From the NCBI GenBank assembly GCA_958299035.1, contig CATQJL010000223.1:67326371-67390370 (forward strand): a stretch of DNA of 64,000 bases, in the 5' to 3' direction. Source of the stretch: Cylicocyclus nassatus. Taxonomy: Eukaryota; Nematoda; Chromadorea; Rhabditida; Strongylidae. The notes below the pieces were generated by a model. The model worked only from the letters and a program-made list of their open reading frames with translations. It had not been told where the DNA came from and made no database searches. A program made the translations under genes and the position numbers. This document shows positions 34,372 to 45,905 of this stretch, piece after piece; the first letter of the stretch is position 1; each line of letters begins with the position of its first letter.

Positions 34372-35904
34372 GTGGCGGGACCCCAGCCTTGCTCGCCGTA
34401 CGATGGCATCCCTCAGATACTCTATAAAATGTGTGCAGATACTCTTGCCAAACCGCTTGCTGATATATTTAATCTTTCCCTATACTTCGGTGAGATTCCC
34501 TCCCTTTGGAAGAAAGCCATTGTTACAGTTGTGCCTAAAACTTCCGCAGTTGAAAGTGTTGCCGATTTTCGCTCCATTAGCCATAATTCTGTGCTCATCA
34601 AGATTATGAAAAGAATTGTTAGAAGTAAATTGCTACTTTGGTTAGAGAGGTTCCATCTTGTTTCGCCCGAGCACCATGGCTTTGTGCCAGGCAAGTCAAC
34701 TGCAACTAATCTTACTGAGGCCGTTTTTGATTGGAAATTAGCCTTGAGTTCGGGAAAATCTGTGGATATTATATACTTCGACCTTTCCAAGGCCTTTGAT
34801 AGAATACCTCACCGTTTGCTTCTTTGCAAACTAGAGAATATCGGAATTTCGGAAAACCTACTAACTTGGTTTGAGTCTTACTTGAGCAATAGATGCATGA
34901 CGGTAAAGATTGGTCATGAATATTCCAGAAAATTTCCCTGTCCCAGTGGAGTTCCTCAGGGAGCTGTCCTATCTCCTTTGTTATTTTTGGTATACACTTT
35001 GGACCTATCTGATACTTTAAAAACATTGAATGTACACGTACAAATCGGACGATACAAAGATATATGCATCTCATGATGAAGACAACCTTGACACAGTTTA
35101 TGATGCTTTGCAGTCATCGATTGATAAAATGTGTGCTTGGGTCTCAGCATGGACTCCCTCTCAACCCAAGAAAATGTTCCTTCCTCCATCTCGGCAAACA
35201 TTCCTCAACTCGTGTAAAATTGATGGAGTTGAGATGACTGCTTGCCAAGATGTGAAAGATCTGGGAGTTATTATCGATTGTGATTTGAAATTCCCTAAGC
35301 ATATTGATTCAGTTGTCAACAGGGCATATGCCACTCTATTTACAATCCTTCGTAATATACAAACTCGTAATCCTATAATACTATCCCGGTTATACAAAGC
35401 TTATGTTATTCCACACCTTGAGTACTGTTCGCAGGTTTGGACTCCTTCCCGAAAAAAAGATATAAGATTGAAGATTGAAAGAGTTCAGCAGACTTTTACC
35501 CGCCTGGTCTTCCGTCGTGCGAGTGGTGGAACACTAGTTGATACTCCAGACTGTCACCTACGCTCTAATAAATTGGGCTTGACTCCTCTCAGAATTAGAC
35601 GCATGATATCCGACCCGGTCTTTTGTTTTCGTATTCATATTCATGCGTATGGAAATAAAATTAAAAGCAAGCAAATTTTGGATCTTCAAATTTGTTGGTA
35701 CGAGGCTAGGTGGTTTCATTCTGCATTATAAACCTATCAAGCTACATCAGTCTGGTATATTCAGCTACCTGTTCTTCCGCTGTGCAAGATGGCTTCAGCG
35801 CTTACCCGTTGATATTGTGTCAGTGCGTGGCGGTGATGCCTTCAAGAAAAAATTTTAAAAAAGCTGATTTGTTTCAACTTTTGAGCGGTGATACTTCTTA
35901 TTGA
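34372..35904 (+). mobile_element. Frameshifted non-LTR reverse transcriptase (CR1/jockey-like)
   Basis: The first frame (34372-35076) holds RT motifs including 'YFDLSKAFDRIPH' and 'SGVPQGAVLSPLLF'. A +1 shift near 35045 moves into 35030-35731, where the catalytic box reads KSDD in place of the usual (Y/F)ADD, followed by 'DVKDLGVIID' and 'YCSQVWTPS'. At least one further shift near 35650-35720 reaches a C-terminal part with 'ARWLQRLPVDIVS', ending by 35904. The endonuclease domain is absent (5' truncation). The element is dead. The clade is judged from motif style and from the short-repeat tail downstream. Confidence 0.85.
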
Positions 35905-36500
35905 TTGCGTTGCGTTTCTAATATTTGTGTTCAGATTCTTTTGGGGTTTAGGTCTTTAGGGCTTACGGTTGTTATGGTTCTCCTACGGTTTGGTTCTGAG
36001 GCTATCTTCTTTGCACTTCTTTTGTTCCCTTCTTTTTCCTTCTATTTTATTTATCTCTCAATAGTCCTCTTTCTAGATTCTCGCTCTTGTCCATGCGCTT
36101 CACTATCTTTTTCGTTTGACGGCACACGGCTCCGCCTGTCTCATGTTGATCCTTACTCTGGGCTGATTGTGGTCGAGGGAATGCGAAAACGAATGCTTTG
36201 TTGGACTGTAGTTTATGTTAGATCAGAGTTTACCACTTCATTGGACCTTTGTTCAAATCATTGCCGTTCTTTGTTTGGTTTTCTTTTAACATTTTCATGC
36301 CCCACGCGTTAGTTTGGGTCTGGTTCCATCTTATCACTTTCGTTATGCTTGGGTTAGCTTGTTTGGGCTTGACACTTTTGCATTGTGCAATCTCTTCCGG
36401 AGTTCTGCTCTCTCCCCAGAGTTTTGATTGGGCGATTTTCTCAAATCAATATTACCACCGATACACCTGCTTCCAACATATACAGTTGCTTATCCTACTA
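35905..36500. other. Probable retroelement 3' untranslated region
   Basis: T-rich sequence without a supported gene. It and 37890-38150 may be one 3' untranslated region split by the tandem repeat at 36501-37889, because an (AAAT)n tail of the expected kind follows at 38128. Inference. Confidence 0.35.
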
Positions 36501-37889
36501 TAATAACGCGCTAAGGCCGTCTGTTTTTTTGTGTGCGTGTCTGTGTGAAAATCTGTCTATCACGAAAATTACAGAGGAAGCTGCAACTAAGCTGCAATTT
36601 TGCATAACATACCGGGCCAGCGTGTAGGCCCACCATGCACAAGACGAGCGGTTCGATAAGCGGGTTTCTCAAAAATTGCGCTTCACACGGGTCCACGCGC
36701 CTTTTGGCGCGCAAAACTGGGTCGCTAATTCGACTTTTTGCAAAGTTATGATTTGTCTGACAAGTAACTCTGCGCGCCATGAATTCTAGCCCAAAAAGTG
36801 CTCAAAAAGTTTGCTTTTTTGCGAAAAAAGCGCCAAAAAGTGATGAACGCGTAGATAGTCGATTTGTCAACGTTTTTTTTGAAAAAAACCGAAAAGATTT
36901 TTGCACTGGAATGTAGCCCAAGGTCACTATTATATTTATGACGGTTATCAAACTAAAATAAATTCAGTGATCCGTTCAAATTCGCGTTTGTTTCCTTGCA
37001 ACGGAGTTTTTTTTCCCAAAATTACCGATCTTACATGGAGATGCTTCATGAATGAACAGCTGTTTACGATTCATTTGCGATGCTCAGCATCTCGTGGTGA
37101 GTTTCAAAGCCATTCTCATGCGAACATGAGAAAGGTATACGGGTAGGGAGCCAGTGCGAACCTCCGCGAAGGGGAGGTGACGCACTGGTAACTTATAATA
37201 ACGGGCTAAGGGTGTTTACGTTTTTTTGTGTGTGTGTCTGTCTGTCCGTTACGAAATTCGTAGAGCGTGTTCCAGCCAACGTCCTAAGCTCAAATTTTGC
37301 ATAGCCCACGCTACCTGCATGAAAGCCCACCATGCAAAAGTTTGAGCGGATCCGTTGAGTGGACCCGTTGAAAATTTTGCGTCAAACGGATCCACTTGGC
37401 TTATAACCAGCAAAATTGGGCCGGTACCAACACTTTTTGCGAAGTCATGATATGGTCGACAAGCTAATGTGCAAGCCATCTACATTGACCTAAACAATTG
37501 AACTAAAGTTGATTAGTTTACGAAAACGGGCCAAAAAGAATAAGTTGCATAAACGCTCAATTTGCCAAGATTTTATCTGGTCGTTTGGGAAGAGTTTTGC
37601 ACAGGGATGTAGCTCACGGTGATTATGGTCGTTATGGCGACTATTAGGCCATAAAAAGTTTAAAAACCGATTCAAATTCGCATTAATTCTTCTTGGAAAA
37701 TTTTCATCCACGCGAAAATACCGACGTCACACAAAAAAGCTTTAGGAATGAGTAACTGTTTACAAATCATTTGTGATAGCCTGCATGGCTCGGTGAGTTT
37801 CAATGTCATATTATGCGAGAATGAGTTAGGCATACAGAAAGTAGGGCCAGTGCGAGCCTCTGCGAAGCAGAGGTGACGCATTGGTGTTG
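36501..37889. repeat. Two tandem diverged copies of a ~695-bp unit
   Basis: Unit 1 (36501-37195) and unit 2 (37196-37889) both open with 'taataacg.gctaagg', then a 'gtgtgtctgtctgtccg'-type run, and 'cccaccatgca'. Each closes with a hairpin: 'ccagtgcgaacctcc' / 'ggaggtgacgcactgg' in unit 1 and 'cagtgcgagcctctgcg' / 'cagaggtgacgcattgg' in unit 2. The copies are clearly diverged. No protein. Confidence 0.7.
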
Positions 37890-38039
37890 AAATAGAGCAT
37901 TTTTTGCTAAGAGCAGGGGGCATGAGGCAGACTCCATTGAACCTCTATACCTATGATGACTTCATATATGTCTAAATAAGCTCACTCCCTTCCCATTCCG
38001 AGAAAGATTTTGCGGACTGGACTTGAACTGATTTAGTGG

Positions 38040-38150
38040 GGAGTTTGCCTTTTTTTGTTTTATTTTTTGTTGCTGGTTGTTTGGTGTGATACTTCGTTTT
38101 TCTGTTGTATGGGCACGCCTTGTGCGTATTAAATAAATAAATAAATAATA
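38040..38150 (+). repeat. Non-LTR retrotransposon 3' end with (AAAT)n tail
   Basis: A T-rich segment, then 'gccttgtgcgtattaaat' and AAATAAAT repeats. It is likely the 3' end belonging to the reverse transcriptase upstream. Confidence 0.5.
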
Positions 38151-38159
38151 AATCAGGTG

Positions 38160-38220
38160 GATTACGGTCAAATATTTATTTATTATTTTTTTGATACACA
38201 CAAGGTGCAGCGAAAGCAAC
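38160..38220 (-). repeat. Opposite-strand retrotransposon 3' tail
   Basis: Read on the minus strand, 'gcaccttgtgtgtatc' is followed by an A/T tail with AAATAAAT. It mirrors the + strand tail immediately to its left, so two 3' ends lie tail to tail. Confidence 0.4.
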
Positions 38221-38346
38221 AACCACAAGAAGTAAGATGTACAGCAGTTCAGATTTCATGGTTTATACAAAGTCCCTTCTGTAGTTAACAAGTAGTTCTC
38301 CTTCATAGGATGGTAAGGAATCCTCTGCGGAACTCCTGTTCCCTTA

Positions 38347-38548
38347 GGCCCCGGACAGACTTCACGCGATTTGATCGTCGCGACTGAATCGCGACGAGAC
38401 AACTTTTACAACATCATTCCATGCCGATCAACTTGCATTTCGGTTGTAATACTTTTCCAGCCCGAAATTTTTGAATGTAAAATGAAAATGAATGGAAATG
38501 TCGGCGATTGAGTCGCGACGATCAAATCGCGTGAAGTCTGTCCGGGCC
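38347..38548. mobile_element. PIF/Harbinger-type MITE 1
   Basis: A 202-bp palindromic element with TTA on both sides (38344-38346, 38549-38551). The ends share 'ggacagacttcacgcgattt' and 'gatcgtcgcgact'. TWA duplications and GGCC-type ends point to PIF/Harbinger. No transposase. Confidence 0.75.
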
Positions 38549-38858
38549 TTACGCGGACGCTTATAAAGTACAGTCTACCAGGGCGCGGCTGACCAATTGA
38601 CCCCAACGGAGGAATCCGTTGGGGACCTTAGGCGAACGAGAAGGGGCGACTAAAGGAAGAGGGTTCGCCAACTTCTGGTGTCCTCAAACGGCTATTTTAA
38701 GCGAAGAGATCACAGGAGTGGCACAAGAATAAGCCCTAAAACTCTGAATCAGATGTAACTGCTGCAAATAATGCAAATAAAAGCGAGAAAAATTTGTTTT
38801 GTCAAGAAAATGTCTTCAAAAATAAAAGAAAAAGTCATAGTCAAAAATTTACATCGAT

Positions 38859-39011
38859 TCCACGATTCGTGTAGAGGCGGGGTTTTGCCAACTCAAAGCG
38901 TGGCGGTTTTTGATAGCGAGGGAGCACGAAAGACAATGCTATGACGTGGAGATTCAAGTTCATCCTTAAAATCAGAGAAAGTTTGCAACCCGCCTCTACA
39001 CGAATCGTGGA
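38859..39011. mobile_element. Short palindromic MITE
   Basis: The ends 'tccacgattcgtgtagaggc' and its complement enclose about 110 bp. Different ends from the Harbinger-type family. No open frame. Confidence 0.65.
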
Positions 39012-40073
39012 GACGACCATATGTCTGGAGAGGTTGAAATTACAGTATCACTCATTTAAATCTTATCGCTGAGCTCATTACCGCTAAACCTTCGCTCTTT
39101 AGCTGCAGTGCGGTCGTATATGATTGTACAGTAATTTTTATCTACTTCAAACAAAACCTTTTGTGAGAGCTTTCTTCTCTAGAATTGTGAGAATCTAGTG
39201 CCTTATCTTCGTGCTCCAATGAAATTGTTTGAGTCGTTGTTCTCGGAAGCTGAAAGGGTTACAAGAATAAGTTTGGGTTTTAGATGTCAAGTGTAATATA
39301 ATCGTACCGTCACCGTCGGTTGTAGCTGCATTTTTACTTCAGTTGTGCAAAAATTATTTGGTGGCTGCTCATCCCAAAAGAACGAATACTGCATAATTGC
39401 TGCTGTTTTACGTCCTTGCTCAATCTTAACAATCTTATTGGAAGTAAACGCTTTTTATGGGTCCTTTTTGCACATATGTACCGTGTGCTACCGTAACTTC
39501 GCGCAACATTTGCATAACAGGCTACAGTAGCATAACATCATGGTGCAAAAGGGCTGCTCTCAACATCATACAGTGCATATTCATATACCTTCAAGTCAGT
39601 AGAGTAATGTGCAGCGTCAGTTGGCTTCATTCTAGCAAACCAGTATAGTTCGAGTAACTAGTCAAAAATGAGTATGACCATGCTTGGCATCGCTTTTATA
39701 TTGAGAATCATATCATTTGTCGTACTTTGAGCTTGCTTTCACCTTGTGCTTCTTGCTTATTCTTTGCTGGCCTGCTCTCGATCCTGATGAAGGGTACTAA
39801 TTGTAAGAAGGTCCCGATTGTGGCAAGGCATAGATCGCATTCCCTATCTGCTGAAGTTGTCAAAAAGAGTATGATCGTACTACTTCGCGAGAAGAAGTGC
39901 CCGCAACAGGGTACCTGTAACTTCCCATGTACATATGAAAGTCGCATTTAACAAACCGTACCTCTGCTGTAATTCGTAAATTCTATTCATCCACAAAGCT
40001 GCTTGACCGTGAAATGGTATTTTAGCAAGCGTTCAGCAGATGGTAACAGATTTGAGCATATCGTTTCAGACTA
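39012..40073. other. Intergenic; possible small secreted-protein exon
   Basis: An open frame to a stop at 39951 (+) runs from about 39727, with a hydrophobic start ('CLFFAGLLSILM') and cysteines near its end ('CPQQGTCNFPC'). There is no ATG at its 5' edge and no confirmed splice partner, so it is noted only as a candidate. Confidence 0.25.
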
Positions 40074-40949
40074 TTAGGGTGATCCAAAAGTAATGGGGCA
40101 CCTAGAGAATGAATGCAGTTTTCTCAAAAAGAAAAGCTAATTGGAAGTCCAAGTTTTGGCAGATGTTAGTACATAACAAAACCTTTTGATCGAGGTCTAT
40201 AGTTGGGCACTGCCATATGGCGTTATCTTTATAAGCGCTCAAAATTAAAGCTCATCACTTCAAGTAATTTTGAACTTTGATCAGCAGTGCCGCAGTAGAA
40301 CAAACGAGCCTATCAAAGGTATGTGCGCAGCAATGGGTGAGGGGACTGTCACCAAATCCACAGTAGCTCGGTGGTCCCAAGGCTTTAGAATAGAAGATAT
40401 AGCATTTGGTATCAAGAGACATAGTACTTATTCTTTCATCAAGATAATCAAATAAGCGCAACTTTAACAGTTGCTTTCTGATAGTGCTTTTTACGCTCTA
40501 TCCACACATATGCAAATTACTTCGACTTTCCTCGTTTTCAAAAAATTGTGGGCCAAAACATGAATTTTAGTCTAAAAATCTGCGCCAAACACCCCTACAT
40601 TTTCGAATAAAGTGCCTTTTTTGCATGTAATAGTGGGCATTTTTTGAATATTCAAGTAATCTTTAGAAAGAACTTGGAAAGCTCTTTCGAATGGTATGCC
40701 ATATGTCGAGGATCCTTCAGGTGCAGCAGCACAAATTCGGATGGCGTTCAAAAAAGTCTGTCTGACTTCTTTGAAGCGCCACTTGAAGGTATGTCGGTGA
40801 GGTGCTGCAAAGTGCTGTCAGGATAACCTGCGAAGGTCACTTTATAAAAAAGCGTTTAAATCGCTAGTTGTTCATAGCTAATCAGAAAGAGATCTTGAAG
40901 AATTTTCAAAAAAAAATCAAGGTGCCCCATTACTTTTGGATCACCCTAA
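40074..40949 (+). mobile_element. Decayed mariner element with transposase remnant
   Basis: Ends are 'ttagggtgatccaaaagt' and 'acttttggatcaccctaa'. A frame around 40270-40400 reads 'MGEGTVTKSTVARW', matching the helix-turn-helix stretch of mariner transposases. Later frames are broken. TA at 40072-40073 is matched by TA at 41183-41184, once the MITE lodged at the right end is discounted. Confidence 0.8.
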
Positions 40950-41179
40950 AGGGCCGGGCATACTTCACGCGATTTCAGTCGCGACGCGATTTGGCACTTC
41001 GCCAGAAGTCTTCATATTCAACACTAGCAAACTGCACATGCATAGAGCGTCTAACTTACTTGGATTGATAAAATGCCTTATCCTCTGTACATTTAAAATG
41101 TGCGTGCAGTGAGTTATGAACGGTTGGAACATTGCCAAATCGCGTCGCGACTGAAATCGCTTGAAGTATGCCCGGCCCT
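40950..41179. mobile_element. PIF/Harbinger-type MITE 2, at the tip of a mariner copy
   Basis: A 230-bp element with TAA at 40947-40949 and 41180-41182. The ends are 'agggccgggcatacttc' and its complement, and the arms share 'cgcgacgcgattt'-type sequence. The left TAA is also the last three bases of the mariner right terminus. Confidence 0.8.
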
Positions 41180-41182
41180 TAA

Positions 41183-41863
41183 TACAATGAACTTTTGCCT
41201 TTATACATTACGGAATTGGCTTAGTAATCCTTTATGGTGCATCGCCTGTTTGAAATGAACAGCATTACCGCCGTTTGAGATGCTATTTCCTATCATGGTA
41301 CATCGCTATGTTCCTGCCGATATTAGGCGCTGTTAGGGAGAGCCGAGCTAGGAGTAAATATCCGCCAGGGAACGCATAAGTTGTATGTTCGCCCTTACTC
41401 GTCTGTTCTCTTTTCAAAAGTGATTGCACAATTTGATTTGTCAGGCTTCATGCTTGGACTTGTGTAGTGTATCATCATTACCACGTTAAATGCCACTCAG
41501 TTCAAAGACGGCACTTACGGGCAACTGCTTTAGTGGTTATTGCTCCCTTTATTTAGTTATAGTTTAGTACATTAATTGATCGTAATACCATCATACAAAA
41601 AAAAAATCATTACATTATAATAAATTAGGACACTGGATACATAATACAAGAATAATACTAAATTGCATTTGATTTCAATTCTATACCGCTAAAACTCTCG
41701 CACATAATTTGTTGTTATGATATCGGATAGAGATGGAGTGGAACGAATAGTACGCATTGCTCTGCTGATTATCTGTTTAAGAAGACCTCTCACACATCAT
41801 CGAAGTTCTGATCAGGTGCATACTATCAGCAGATATATATTATAGTTAGAACCGAATGTTCGT
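41183..41863. other. Intergenic, no gene seen
   Basis: No supportable reading frame, RNA gene or repeat was recognised. Confidence 0.4.
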
Positions 41864-42120
41864 GTTCGAATAATTTATTCGAAATATTCGACTATTCGAA
41901 ATATTCGACTATTCGAATATTCGAATAGTCGAAGATTCGAGAAAGTTCAATTATTTGAATATTCGAATAGTCGAAAAGGTCCTGTATTCGAATAATTCGT
42001 TCATTCGACGATTTGGAAAAATGAGTTATTTGAATATTCGTTCATTCGAAGAGTTCTAAATGACAGTTATTCGAATATTCGAATATTCGAGCCAAATTGA
42101 AAGACAGCTATTCGAATATT
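41864..42120. repeat. ATTCGAAT-type self-complementary microsatellite
   Basis: Many imperfect copies of ATTCGAA, TATTCGA and ATAGTCGAA occur in both orientations, so the tract is largely self-complementary. It is low complexity. Confidence 0.75.
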
Positions 42121-42425
42121 CGGTTATCATTATATATAAAACCGTAAGCCAAATTCAAAAAGGCGGCACAGAGCGGGAAAGCGAGCTGTGGTCCCGGCGC
42201 GCGCGCCCTGTTTTTCACGGCTGCCACCGCTCGCTTTCCCACTGCTAGGGAGAGACTCTTTCTCTTTCTGTTTTTTTCTCTTTCTTTCTTTCTCTCTCCC
42301 TCCCTCTCTTTCTCTCTCTCTCTCCCTCTGTCCCTCACATCGCGCCGGCTGTCGCTGTCGTTGTGACGACCGCGAATGCCTATAGGGAAGGCAGTGGTAA
42401 AGTTTTGCTAGAGAAATTCGCTTAG
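42121..42425. other. GC-rich hairpin and polypyrimidine tract
   Basis: 'gggaaagcgagc' at about 42175 and 'gctcgctttccc' at about 42228 form inverted arms around a GC-rich centre. They are followed by a CT-only tract at about 42250-42335. This sits directly upstream of the candidate C2H2 gene, and a promoter role is possible but not shown. Confidence 0.5.
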
Positions 42426-45400
42426 GATGCACGCCTTATGTTCCATCTGCGAGAGGCACATGGTGTTCCTCTCTTCTTCTTCTGCAAGGCTTGCCATCTT
42501 GGTGGTACTCATGAGAAGTCTATATATGTACACGTTGCTTTGAAGTCCCAGAGATGTCGTCAGCTTGGCCAGCAGAAGAATTGGGTGAGTTGTCCAAATT
42601 ATCAGGAGTGGGTGATGACATATTTGTTAGGCGAGTTTGATGACCATCGGAGTATGTCCGGCTAATGTCTTACATTACCAGCCGAAGATGTGACTCATGA
42701 AATGATGATCTCTCGTGGTTCAGCCAGTACGATTTACTCATCTTTTTGATACTTGCTCTTCTTATATACGTTACTTTCAGGTCGAAGTAGTGGCATCACC
42801 AGGTGTTCGCATCGGTCATTCCTAGCGCCTACGGACTCACTGATAACTTGTAGGGAATGTTTCTGCACGATAAGTATTTGTTTTGGAAGTATTCCTTGAC
42901 AATTTGTGAGCTGCCAAAAGCTGTCCCAAATGAATGTTATGTATTCCAGATGACGGCTGCATCGTTCATCACTGCCGAAGCATATAGAAATGGAGGTGTA
43001 TCAAAGGTAAATTTCCTGGTTACCTTTTTTTGCACAAATTTCATTGCAAATTTTCCTACGGTGTTTCTGAACCCCAAAATCTTATGATTGCATTTTTTGG
43101 ATATTTGGCAGTTTAGCGGGCATATATGTCGCAGCTTCACTTATTGGACAGCTATTTTTTTAAGTCCAAAAGTATGCAGTCGGTCTAACGGCGACAGCCT
43201 CGCTTAGTTAATCACACCATCACACTTGTGCTGGTCTTGCTATAGAAGACTATAAGTGATAGTCGTAGCTGTTACTTATTGATAAATGAATGAGAAGCAC
43301 ACATGAAAAGCAAAGAAAGGCTCTGGCGATTTTCGGCTAATGTACGCTCGCGCGCTTATCGTTGCGGTTGCACTGCGCGAGGCTGTTGCCGTTATAGGCT
43401 TGTAGGGTATAACGGATGCAGGATATTTTTGCGGGCGTCGTGCCATAAAGCTTCATCAAGGGAGTGAATTCCAGAAGCTTGCTATGACTCTCGATAACGG
43501 ATTGGACTTTCCCTTCACTAGCGTATTTGAGCCGACACCCAATGCAAACTGTAGTCATTAGCAGAATGTGTTAACTGTTCTTTTATGCTAAACTGTCTAC
43601 GTTTAGCTGCAAGGACGTGCAATAGCTCCAAGGATCCGGCAGCTTCCTGTTTCGGAAATGGTTTGAAAAGTACCCCCACCACGACTGGCTCCACGACCAA
43701 TAGACAGCAACGCACGAGTTGCTACCGTAGCCCCACTGAACACAGCTTTGCCTCTCTTGAAGGTGATTTGACAATGTTCTGCGTCCAAATTTCTGTGTTC
43801 TTCCTTTCAGCGACGATCGGTTCAAGGTAGTAACTCCGATGTTATCACGCTGGAAACGAAGAACCAGGTCCATAAGCAAAGCGAGCACTATTGCCTGTCC
43901 AAAGATCTCGATTCCATGATCCTACTGTGGCAAAGTGCAAGGTACGTGGCATGAATTCCGACAGAGCTGATTTTTTGCTCGGTTGAGAGCATTAGCTCTT
44001 TTGAGCGTTTCAGATGTTTTTGTATCCAACCTTTATGGCTTTTGTGTTGACATGACTAGAACTTGTCCTGTTTCCTATTTTCTGTCATAACATTTTTCAG
44101 ATGTGCGAAGATCCTATGCCGTCAACAGATCATGTCATTGCACGAGCTGCCTAAGAATGGAATGGTATGTTTCTGTCCTATCAGTGGTTTCAAGGTCAGA
44201 CAATATAATACTTTGTCCAAAAATGGTTCTGTCTGGATTGCGCAGGTTGAAGACGGACGAGGTTGAAGCGTAAAGCTTTACTTCGCTGTGCACGTCAAAG
44301 TTGCCGAGCAGAAATGTGTTGAGGGAGGTACGACTGGTTTTGGGATCGTGTCATTTGGCTTCTGTGTTTCTTCCCATCTTGTCATTTTTCAGGTCAGCTG
44401 TTCCGACCCTTACACTATGAGCTGTAATGCCCATTTTCAAAATTGAGCCATTGTGAACTCTTACAAATCTTTGGATCCACATTAATATTAAGCACAGAGC
44501 GGAAACAGCGTATTCGTCGAAGTACATAGTGATTAATTTGCCGCATTGTGTCACACAATCAATTGTAAATTCGAATAGTTTAGTCAATTTTCAATTTTTT
44601 TTGTCCCGATTCCCCGATGATTGTATGTCCCGATTCTGTCCACCATTTGCGATAGCAAAACGTGATGGGCGACATTTGAGCTATGAAAGGTCATTTAGCA
44701 TATTTTTCCTTTATGTGTTCTTGTTCAACAAAGAAATGTTTTAGTGTGAATGGTGTAGAAGGAACCTGCTCCCACTCTGTGGCACACTGAATCAGTGGAA
44801 CATCCTGGTTATGTTTTACATGCCTGGATCAACATACACAATGAGCCACATCGCGGTACATGGTCTGCGCCGTTACCACATGTGTCGTGTTGTTTGGTCT
44901 GCTTCAATGGGGATTACGATGTACGTTTCTTTTGCTTCTTTCTTTCAATTGATTTTTACTTTGCTTGAGTATATAAAAAAGAGATTATTGAGTTGTGTGT
45001 ATAGGAGAAACTGTAATTTGACAAAGCTGTGACTTGGCACAATATAACTGCAGGTTTTCTGCGAGAAAATGTCACAGATCCAGCAGTTCGGATCCTAGCG
45101 ACGCTCTGCTCGGCCTTGCGCTGCGTTCATGTATTCTTCGGGCATTTCCACAGCTTTCAACTGCTGAGCGCGAACATGCTTGGAGGATGCGTGCGCAAGC
45201 GTGGCGCAAGAACCGATGGAGGCGGCTATGAGGCCCGAGCACTAAAGGGAACGGCCATAGGTTGTCGGTGTTGTTGGTGTTGTCGGTGTTGTCGGTGTTG
45301 TCGATGTTGTCGGTGTTGTCGGGGTCAGAGAAAGTTTAGAGAGCGCGCGAAACGTGGAGGCTATCATGAGGTCTTACAACGACCGGCAACCTCAGCAACC

Positions 45401-45905
45401 CCAACAACACCGACAACCCCGACAACACCGACAACATCGACAACACCGACAACCTATGGCCGTTCCCAAAGCTGCGACGCCCTCATTGAGAGAGTCTAAA
45501 TGCATCGCCCTTGCCAGTTTTTTTATATGCTGTAGAATCATTAGTTCGAGGAGTACACTTTGAGTTATCGTCTTCTCATATACGGTTTTCAGTGCATACA
45601 CATGAAAACGCATTTTGAAACGACCCACTGTACCGTGATACCAAAGACGAATAATCGCGAACTTTTGTGCAAACTCTGCAGAGAAGTGGTCCTGAAGTCA
45701 CACCTAACTGAACAAACGTGTTCAAAAGCATTTGGTACGTTCAATAAGCTTAGACGCTCATTCCTGCTTTGAGGTAAATCATTTAAAGGTGATTTGCTTC
45801 AAATCACGTAATCCAAAACGGCGAGGTAAATTCATAGTGAAGACCGCTGCTATAACGCGTCGCTTCCTTGGATTTGATGTTGGCGACGACTCTGACATGG
45901 ACTAG
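42426..45905 (+). CDS. Candidate spliced gene with C2H2-like segments (unrecognised)
   Basis: Likely exons: 42426-42584 ('HLREAHGVPL', 'CKACHLGGTHEK'), 42950-43006, 43406-43550 ('KLHQGSEFQKLAMTLDNGLD'), 43671-43762, 43811-43941, 44101-44164, 44759-44920 ('HPGYVLHAWINIHNEPHRG') and 45593 onward ('HMKTHFETTH', 'LLCKLCREVVLKSHL'). The first six join in phase. The 43671 acceptor (gaaaag) is weak: starting at the better acceptor at 43607 would put TGA at 43664-43666 in frame. Links after 44164 are unresolved. The last segment either stops at 45772 or splices to 'RRFLGFDVGDDSDMD' ending at 45905. The Cys/His spacing suggests zinc-finger-like folds. No family named. It may be a decaying gene, since a minisatellite foldback lies inside its span. 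Confidence 0.45.
45249..45468. repeat. Foldback with TGTTGTCGG minisatellite arms
   Basis: 'gggaacggccataggttgtc' at the left and its exact complement at the right flank arms made of roughly eight 9-bp units, TGTTGTCGG on one side and CCGACAACA on the other. The centre is about 45330-45385. Long open frames of Arg/Cys or Gln/Arg/His repeats over it are by-products. Confidence 0.8.

Noticed and set aside
36640..36670. ggttcga motif as a possible tRNA T-arm
   Set aside because: No acceptor stem or anticodon arm can be built around it, and it belongs to the 695-bp tandem unit.
41864..42120. Possible CRISPR-like array
   Set aside because: Repeats are short, imperfect and contiguous in both orientations, with no regular spacers. 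It is a microsatellite in a eukaryotic genome.
45029..45499. 156-codon frame with Cys/Arg repeats
   Set aside because: The repeats come from the TGTTGTCGG minisatellite foldback. The part before it (45054-45233, 'STAEREHAWRMRAQAWRK') looks more protein-like but could not be joined in phase to the neighbouring exons.
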